From: Caldisericota bacterium
GTDB lineage: Bacteria; CG03; B21-G15
DNA length: 8,817 nt
NCBI GenBank assembly: GCA_003650255.1
Contig: QMOP01000044.1
Span: forward strand, 1 to 8,817
Direction of reading: 5' to 3'
How positions within the stretch are numbered: the stretch's first letter is position 1; every line of letters begins with the position of its first letter. The position numbers were made by a program, and so were the translations under genes. Below, one piece after another: positions 1-4,932 of the stretch. The notes under the pieces are model-generated. The model saw only the letters and a list, made by a program, of their open reading frames with translations, made no database searches and was not told where the DNA came from.

Positions 1-955
1 CCCTTATTTCAGTGATTATATTTATAAAATCTGGAAGAGAATAATCAAATGGATGTAGATAAAGAATCCTCATATTTCTTTCTCTTACAGCCCTTATCAT
101 TCTTTCAACAGTAGTTTCTTTATCAACTTTTTTCCTTCCAATTGAGTGAATGCCAATTACATTATAAGCATAATCCTTTAAAAAACTCTTTAATCCCTTT
201 ACCTTTAAAAACTCAACAACCCCAATTTTTATATTATTTCTTTTAATAAACTCTTTTAAAAAACCCCTTCCCTCATCAGGAATGCTACTTCCAGTAAAAG
301 AAATACATGTAATATCACCAATCTCAACATCCTTCAGAGTTTCAACAAACTCTTTTTTCATAAAATTATCATACCCAAACTTAAGAAGAATCTTTAAATT
401 AAGTTCCTTCACTTCCTCAATTCTCTCATTCCAGAAACCAAGATAAACATTTTCAATAACCCTCTTTGGTCTTGAAACCATGACAAGATAATATGGTCCT
501 CTATAAAATCCAAGAACCTCCTTCTCACCAAACTTCTTTTTCAAAGAATTCTTTATCCATTCACCAAGTTCTGGCTCCTTTACAAAAATATATGAAAGAT
601 TGGGTCTATTCGGTATCTCCATTTCAAGTAGAAATCTTAATCTATCTCCCATCATCACAAGTTTTTCAATATCTTGATATGATGCAAGAACAACCCTTCC
701 CTCCTCTTCAAAATTCCTTAAATTTTCCATCTCAATTCCAATAGTTGTTATTCCTGCTTTTTTTAACTCATCTGAAAGTTCTAAAGGAACCCTTGAATTC
801 TCCTCTGCTATTTTAATTAAATCCTGATAATCAATTGCTATTTCGTATTCGTTATTTTCCTTTTCTATTTTCCATCTATTGAAGAGTACATAAACTGAAG
901 AAAGAAATCCTAAACTTATTAAGAAAACAACAATATTTTCCCTATTTAATTTCAC
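1..955 (-). CDS. DUF5693-like membrane-anchored protein, C-terminus cut by window edge
   Basis: An open frame runs from a GTG at 955-953 to the left edge without a stop, giving 318 residues of a longer protein. Residues about 8-24 (IVVFLISLGFLSSVYVL) form one hydrophobic segment followed by RWK, which suggests a signal anchor with the rest outside the membrane. Next come a segment ending LKKAGITTIGIE and then a long alpha/beta part with FTGSSIPDEG, VGVVEFLK-type and IGIHSIGRKK motifs and finally ERMIRAVRERNMRILYLHPF. This arrangement resembles DUF5693 proteins of Bacillota and Thermotogota as I remember them; their biochemical function is unknown. The GTG start is chosen because it has an AAGGA ribosome site six bases upstream (962-966), immediately precedes the hydrophobic segment, and the next ATG lies about 70 codons in. 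The gene overlaps the nucleoside phosphorylase by 14 bases, so it is probably translationally coupled. The family call is from remembered motifs only. Confidence 0.72.
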   Translation of the reverse strand, partial: MKLNRENIVVFLISLGFLSSVYVLFNRWKIEKENNEYEIAIDYQDLIKIAEENSRVPLELSDELKKAGITTIGIEMENLRNFEEEGRVVLASYQDIEKLVMMGDRLRFLLEMEIPNRPNLSYIFVKEPELGEWIKNSLKKKFGEKEVLGFYRGPYYLVMVSRPKRVIENVYLGFWNERIEEVKELNLKILLKFGYDNFMKKEFVETLKDVEIGDITCISFTGSSIPDEGRGFLKEFIKRNNIKIGVVEFLKVKGLKSFLKDYAYNVIGIHSIGRKKVDKETTVERMIRAVRERNMRILYLHPFDYSLPDFINIITEIR

Positions 956-1703
956 TATCTTTCCTTGCAAGAATCTTTACTGCTTCAATTGCAACCTTAA
1001 TCGCCTCCTCAATTCCTGCTTTCTCAACTATTGGCTCATCCTTATATGTAAGACCAATTATTGCAAGAACCTCACCTGCTCTTACCTTTCTTATTGATGA
1101 TACAACAAACAATGCTGCTGATTCCATACTTGTTGATATCACATTGCTCTTATACCATGCATCCCACATCTGTTTTGTATGAGAAGCAAGAGGAAGTGTT
1201 TCAACATCACTTCCTTCTGTATAAAAGGCATCCTTACAGTGTGAAATGCCAACATGATACCTAACACCAAGTTTCTCTGCTGCCTCTCTCAAAGCAACTG
1301 TTACATCAAGGTCAGCAACAGCAGGATAGGAAAGAGGAACATACTGCCTTGTTGTTCCTTCCTCCCTTACAGATGCAAGAGTTATTGTGATATCTCCTAC
1401 TTCAATTCCTTGCTGAAGTGATCCTGCTGTTCCAACTCTAATAAATGTATCAGCACCAACTTTAATCAATTCCTCAACACATATTGCTGTTGAAGGACAT
1501 CCAATTCCAGTTGATGTTGTTGAAATCTTTATTCCATCAACATAACCAGTAAATGTTCTAAACTCTCTGTTAAATGCAACCTCTTTTGCATCATCAAAAA
1601 ATTTTGCTATTAATTCTGTTCTTTTAGGATCTCCTGGAAGTAAGACATACCTTCCAACATCTCCTTTTTTAAGTCCAATATGATACTGTCTGTCTTTATC
1701 CAT
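942..1703 (-). CDS. udp: Uridine phosphorylase-family nucleoside phosphorylase
   Basis: Cytosolic enzyme of the NP-I family that splits a nucleoside with phosphate into a base and ribose 1-phosphate (nucleoside salvage). It has 253 residues, the same length as E. coli Udp, and aligns nearly end to end. Visible motifs are LPGDPKR (22-28, phosphate loop), NREF (45-48, the arginine that reaches the partner subunit), STGIGCPST (64-72), IRVGTAG (88-94, phosphate arginine and threonine) and STSMESAALF (190-199, ribose-binding Met and Glu). One difference matters: where E. coli has FYPGQERYD, with Q166 and R168 holding uracil, this protein has FYTEGSDVE, so glycine and aspartate replace them. The phosphorylase chemistry is well supported, but uridine as the substrate is not. 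The start is ATG 1703 with a strong AGGAGGT site. The gene lies five codon-lengths or less from the cyclase-like gene upstream and overlaps the next gene by 14 bases. Confidence 0.9.
   Translation of the reverse strand: MDKDRQYHIGLKKGDVGRYVLLPGDPKRTELIAKFFDDAKEVAFNREFRTFTGYVDGIKISTTSTGIGCPSTAICVEELIKVGADTFIRVGTAGSLQQGIEVGDITITLASVREEGTTRQYVPLSYPAVADLDVTVALREAAEKLGVRYHVGISHCKDAFYTEGSDVETLPLASHTKQMWDAWYKSNVISTSMESAALFVVSSIRKVRAGEVLAIIGLTYKDEPIVEKAGIEEAIKVAIEAVKILARKDSEIK
962..966 (-). promoter_or_regulatory. Ribosome binding site deciding the GTG start at 955
   Basis: AAGGA on the minus strand, inside the last codons of the nucleoside phosphorylase gene, lies six bases before the GTG at 955-953. 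This supports the non-ATG start of the DUF5693-like gene. Confidence 0.55.
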
Positions 1704-1707
1704 CTTA

Positions 1708-1714
1708 ACCTCCT
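1708..1714 (-). promoter_or_regulatory. Strong ribosome binding site of udp overlapping the preceding stop
   Basis: The sequence TAGGAGGTTAAGATG combines the TAG stop of the cyclase-family gene (1715-1713) with an AGGAGGT Shine-Dalgarno and the udp ATG at 1703-1701. A terminating ribosome sits on the next start site, which suggests coupled translation. Confidence 0.65.
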
Positions 1715-2507
1715 ATTCCTTTAAAAATCCAACGATTCTACATATACAGGACTCAAGTTCTTTTGCTCTCCAGACAAATGCACCAATCCACAGTCGTTTA
1801 TTACTCAACTTATCAATATCTCCACCAAGATTTTCAGCATGAACAATTCCCTCTGGAAAAAGTTTTATATGCATAACCTGATAATACTCATCCTGTGGAA
1901 ACATTTCATCCCATTTCTTTCCATACTTTTTAAGAAGTTTCTCCTCTGCCTCTTTGAAAAGTTTTGGATGCCACTCCCTTAAAATTGTATTCATTGGATG
2001 GTCTGCACTTCCACAATCAACTCCAATCCATTTAAATTTCATTTCTAAACACCATTTATGAAATTCCGGGCTTGGCCCTGGATGCTTTACAAAATAACGT
2101 AGCTCATCTGACTCCTTCTGGTCCCACGCATATCTGTGATAACCAGTATTTATAATTAAAATATCACCTTTTTTAATTTCTGCTTTTTTCATCAACATCT
2201 CAGGAGTATATAAATCATAATCACCTACTTCATCAGATATATCCACAACAACCCCTTCTCCAAACCATCTCTCAATTGGTTCCTCTCCTATTGCTTTGCC
2301 TGATGCATGAAAATGAATCTCTCCATCCATATGCGTTCCAACATGCATACTTGTTGTAATAATCTGTCCATTTGCTCCCTTTCCCATATGTGCTCCGGCA
2401 ATTCTTTTAAAATATCCAACCTGAAGAGGCATATAACTTGGCCAGGGTGGAGTGTGAATACTTAATACTTGAGTTAAATCATAAAGCTTATAGCCAAATC
2501 CATCCAT
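1713..2507 (-). CDS. Cyclase-family (kynurenine formamidase-like) metal-dependent hydrolase
   Basis: Member of the cyclase superfamily (Pfam PF04199), which includes bacterial kynurenine formamidase and other metal-dependent amide or lactone hydrolases. The signature HVGTHMDGEIHF at 55-66 contains the metal ligands His55, His59 and Asp61 and the following His65. Other conserved parts are VVVDIS (86-91), GDILIINTGYHRY (114-126), WIGVDCGSADHPMNT (160-174) and HAENLGG (223-229), whose glutamate is probably catalytic. No signal peptide is seen. At 264 residues it is longer than typical KynB (a little over 200). The extra length is mostly between about 128 and 212, which matches a subfamily labelled only 'cyclase family protein'. 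The start is ATG 2507 behind GAGGAGG; it lies 14 bases after mcsB. No tryptophan-catabolism genes are nearby, so kynurenine formamidase activity should not be assumed. The true substrate is unknown. Confidence 0.82.
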   Translation of the reverse strand: MDGFGYKLYDLTQVLSIHTPPWPSYMPLQVGYFKRIAGAHMGKGANGQIITTSMHVGTHMDGEIHFHASGKAIGEEPIERWFGEGVVVDISDEVGDYDLYTPEMLMKKAEIKKGDILIINTGYHRYAWDQKESDELRYFVKHPGPSPEFHKWCLEMKFKWIGVDCGSADHPMNTILREWHPKLFKEAEEKLLKKYGKKWDEMFPQDEYYQVMHIKLFPEGIVHAENLGGDIDKLSNKRLWIGAFVWRAKELESCICRIVGFLKE

Positions 2508-2521
2508 AAATCCTCCTCTTT

Positions 2522-3565
2522 TTATAAAAAACTTTTCACAAGTTTTGCTCTCTCAATCTCCTGCTCATTAAAATTTAAACTCTTTCCCAATCTTTCCTCA
2601 AGATGTGCTGGTTGAGAAAGTAGCATTATTTTATTTATAAGTTCAATTGTAACCGGAAGTTTTATTCCAAGCCCTATTCCCATTCTAAGATATGAAATTC
2701 TCTCCATCAACTCCTGATAACTCAATTTCACAGCATACTTCAAAACACCATAACTTCTTAAAACCCTATCCTCAATCTCAAACTTTTCCCTCTTATAATA
2801 ACTCTCTCTTACTTCCTTTTCCTTCTTAATAATCTCCTTCACAACCCTTTCAAGTTTATCAACTATTTCCCTCTCACTTAATCCAAGAGTTATCTGATTT
2901 GACACCTGAAAGAAATCTCCAAGTGATTTTGTTCCTTCACCATAAAATCCCCTTGCAACCATTCCAAGTCTTGTAAGTGACTCAAGAAGCATATTTATCT
3001 GATTTGTCTTTACAATTGCTGGAAGATGAAGTAAAACCGATGCTCTCATACCTGTTCCAACATTTGTTGGACAGGATGTAAGATATCCGAACTCCTCACT
3101 ATAGGCATATGAAAGGAGTTTTGAGAGTTCATCATCTACAACACTTACAATATTATAAGTATCAAAAAGATTCAAACCCGGATTTAATCCCTGAATCCTT
3201 AAATGATCCTCCTCATTTACCATGATACTTAAAATCTCATTATCTCCTATAACAATTGCTCCTATATTTTTACTCTTTGCAAGGTCATAACTTATAAGAT
3301 GCCTTTCAACAAGAAATCTTTTATCAGTAGGAGTTAGTTCTTCAATTAAAAAAATCTCTGAATTTTTTAAATATGATATCTTCTTTATTTTTGAAATTAT
3401 CTCATCCCTTATCTTTTTCTGAAGTTCTTTCTTTGATCTTGCTGGAAAAGGATAATTCTTTAGATTTCTTGCAAGTCTTATCCTTGAAGAAACTATTATG
3501 TCTGAATCCTCTCCTTTTTCCTTTATCCAGTTTGCTTCTTTTTTCAAAAAAGAGGTAAGTTTCAT
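2522..3565 (-). CDS. mcsB: Protein-arginine kinase McsB (guanido-kinase fold)
   Basis: Phosphorylates arginine side chains of proteins using ATP. In Bacillota this marks misfolded proteins for ClpCP and inactivates CtsR. At 347 residues it is close to Bacillus McsB, about 360. Phosphagen-kinase signatures are SSRIRLARNL (26-35), the NEEDHLR loop (117-123), LTSCPTNVGTGMRAS (162-176) with the reactive Cys165 and nucleotide-contacting Arg174, GFYGEGT (206-212) and SNQITLGLSE (222-231). The long N-terminal domain of metazoan creatine and arginine kinases is absent, and the UVR-protein partner lies directly upstream, which favours McsB over a phosphagen kinase. The C-terminal end reads QEIERA (335-340) where Bacillus McsB has the phosphoarginine-binding RDxxRA motif, so the first two residues of that motif are changed. 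Its ATG overlaps the mcsA stop in ATGA (3562-3565), and GAGGA lies six bases upstream. No clpC or ctsR is adjacent. Confidence 0.93.
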   Translation of the reverse strand: MKLTSFLKKEANWIKEKGEDSDIIVSSRIRLARNLKNYPFPARSKKELQKKIRDEIISKIKKISYLKNSEIFLIEELTPTDKRFLVERHLISYDLAKSKNIGAIVIGDNEILSIMVNEEDHLRIQGLNPGLNLFDTYNIVSVVDDELSKLLSYAYSEEFGYLTSCPTNVGTGMRASVLLHLPAIVKTNQINMLLESLTRLGMVARGFYGEGTKSLGDFFQVSNQITLGLSEREIVDKLERVVKEIIKKEKEVRESYYKREKFEIEDRVLRSYGVLKYAVKLSYQELMERISYLRMGIGLGIKLPVTIELINKIMLLSQPAHLEERLGKSLNFNEQEIERAKLVKSFL

Positions 3566-4047
3566 TTTTTCCTCTTCTTTAATTCCCTTATTTTATCCCT
3601 CAAAACAGCAGCCCTCTCATACTCCTCTTTTTTAACTGCTTCCTTTAACTCTTCCTCAAGTCTCCTTATCCTATCCTCAACACTTTCTTCTAGGATCTTG
3701 GGAGTCTTTCCTTTATGTGTTAGAGAACCATGAAGTCTTTTAAGAAGACCTTTGATTTGTGTTTTAAATGTTTCATAACACTGACTACAACCAAATTTAC
3801 CTGTTTCCTGAAATTCACTCAAAGAAAGACCACATCCTTTACATCTTATCTCCTCCTCAAAAAACTCCGAAAGACCCTTTAAAAATGGTGATAGAAGTGT
3901 TCCTCCAGCAGTTGTGAAAAAATCAGAGAAAAGACCCATCTTCTCTGCACATTCCTCACATAGATTCAATTTTTTGACTTCATTATTTATTATTTGAGTG
4001 AATTGAACTGTTGCTGGATTTTTCTTACATATATCACACAATTTCAT
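3562..4047 (-). CDS. mcsA: McsA-like zinc-binding activator of the arginine kinase, with UVR motif
   Basis: Partner and activator of McsB. In Bacillus, McsA binds zinc and stimulates the kinase. It has 161 residues (Bacillus about 185). Two four-cysteine zinc modules are visible: Cys4/Cys7 with Cys30/Cys33, and Cys69/Cys72 with Cys87/Cys90 (CKGCGLS, then FGCSQCYETF). A linker leads to a C-terminal UVR domain at about 125-160 (RLEEELKEAVKKEEYERAA), predicted to be a helical hairpin and ending in a Lys/Arg-rich tail. All eight cysteines are intact. The ATG at 4047 lies within the end of ilvE (14-base overlap) with AAGGGA six bases upstream, and the gene ends in an ATGA overlap with mcsB, so the two proteins are probably made in step. 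The gene could be labelled only 'UvrB/UvrC motif-containing protein', but adjacency to mcsB makes McsA the best call. Confidence 0.9.
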   Translation of the reverse strand: MKLCDICKKNPATVQFTQIINNEVKKLNLCEECAEKMGLFSDFFTTAGGTLLSPFLKGLSEFFEEEIRCKGCGLSLSEFQETGKFGCSQCYETFKTQIKGLLKRLHGSLTHKGKTPKILEESVEDRIRRLEEELKEAVKKEEYERAAVLRDKIRELKKRKK

Positions 4048-4921
4048 ATTTCGTCCCTTCGGCTCTTGTAAGTTTTCTAAACTCTGCCATAATCCTCTTT
4101 GTTATCCTTCCAACCTTACCATCTCCTATTTTTCTTCCATCAACCTCTGTTACAGGAATAACCTCTGCAGCAGTACCAGTTAAAAAACACTCCTCAGATG
4201 TATAAAGATGGAAAAGTGTAAAAGGTGTCTCAACTACTTCCATTTTCAAAATCTTAACTGCTATCTCAATAACTGTTTCTCTTGTTATCCCTCTTAAAAC
4301 TCCAACATAAAACGGAGGAGTTAAAATTCTTCCATCCCTTACAATAAAAATATTATCTCCTGTACATTCAGCAACATACCCCTCTCTATTTAGCATCAAT
4401 GCTTCGGGAACTCCTTTTAAATTTGCCTCAATCTTGGCAAGAATATTATTCAAATAATTCAATGACTTAATTCTTGGATCAATTGCCTCTGGAATGTTTC
4501 TTCTTGTTGATGCTGTAACAATTTTAAGACCATTTTCATAAAACTCTTTTGGATAAAGAACAATTTTGTCAGTTATTATAAAAATATTCGGGTTTGGACA
4601 TTTTCTCGGGTCAAGCCCTAAATCTCCCTCTCCTCTTGTAACAACAACCCTTATATAAGCATCCTTTAATTTATTTGCCTTCAGTGTCTGGATTATTGCC
4701 TCTTTCATTTCTTTCTTACTTAAAGGAATTTCAAGCATTATTGCTTTTGCTGAATTATAAAGCCTTTCAATATGCTTATCCAATCTAAAAACCCTTCCAT
4801 TATATGCTCTTATTCCTTCAAAAACTCCATCTCCATAAAGAAGTCCATGATCAAAAACAGAAATCACTGCTTCGCTCCTTTTCACAATTTTTCCATTCAA
4901 CCAAATTTTCAACTCATCCAT
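4034..4921 (-). CDS. ilvE: Branched-chain amino acid aminotransferase (fold-type IV PLP enzyme)
   Basis: Cytosolic pyridoxal-phosphate enzyme that moves the amino group between glutamate and the 2-oxo acids of leucine, isoleucine and valine. It has 295 residues, normal for bacterial IlvE (about 300). Motifs are FDHGLLYGDGVFEGIRAY (23-40), RLDKHIERLYNSAKAI (46-61), RIKSLNYLNNILAK (150-163) with the PLP lysine Lys152, AECTGDNIF (184-192) with the cofactor-nitrogen glutamate Glu185, GVLRGITR (207-214) and FLTGTAAEVIPV (246-257). The intact SLNYLNNILAK and FEGIRAY segments favour BCAT over D-amino-acid transaminase or aminodeoxychorismate lyase, though motifs alone cannot fully exclude them. No other ilv or leu genes are in the window. 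The start is ATG 4921, nine bases after the gyrB stop, and the gene overlaps mcsA by 14 bases. The junction with the gyrase gene suggests co-transcription with it. Confidence 0.9.
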   Translation of the reverse strand: MDELKIWLNGKIVKRSEAVISVFDHGLLYGDGVFEGIRAYNGRVFRLDKHIERLYNSAKAIMLEIPLSKKEMKEAIIQTLKANKLKDAYIRVVVTRGEGDLGLDPRKCPNPNIFIITDKIVLYPKEFYENGLKIVTASTRRNIPEAIDPRIKSLNYLNNILAKIEANLKGVPEALMLNREGYVAECTGDNIFIVRDGRILTPPFYVGVLRGITRETVIEIAVKILKMEVVETPFTLFHLYTSEECFLTGTAAEVIPVTEVDGRKIGDGKVGRITKRIMAEFRKLTRAEGTKYEIV

Positions 4922-4925
4922 TCAT

Positions 4926-4932
4926 CCTCCTT
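4926..4932 (-). promoter_or_regulatory. Ribosome binding site of ilvE overlapping the gyrB stop
   Basis: TAAGGAGGATGAATG: the gyrB TAA stop (4933-4931) supplies the first bases of an AAGGAGG Shine-Dalgarno four bases before the ilvE ATG (4921). A second ATG at 4925 is out of frame and too close to the site. Confidence 0.6.

Noticed and set aside
493..744. 83-codon plus-strand frame
   Set aside because: It lies wholly within the DUF5693-like gene on the other strand, shows low-complexity residues (many Ser, Pro, Gln) and no recognisable domain or ribosome site.
1061..1264. 67-codon plus-strand frame
   Set aside because: Antisense shadow of the nucleoside phosphorylase gene, whose protein is conserved along its full length.
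3373..3558. 61-codon plus-strand frame, Leu/Ser-rich and membrane-like
   Set aside because: Antisense of mcsB; apparent hydrophobicity comes from reading the complement of Lys/Glu-rich codons.
2522..3565. Alternative reading of mcsB as a phosphagen (arginine/creatine) kinase
   Set aside because: It lacks the long N-terminal domain of those enzymes and overlaps an mcsA gene, the standard partner of McsB.
4011..4205. 64-codon plus-strand frame across the ilvE/mcsA junction
   Set aside because: Antisense to two well-supported genes; no ribosome site or family resemblance.
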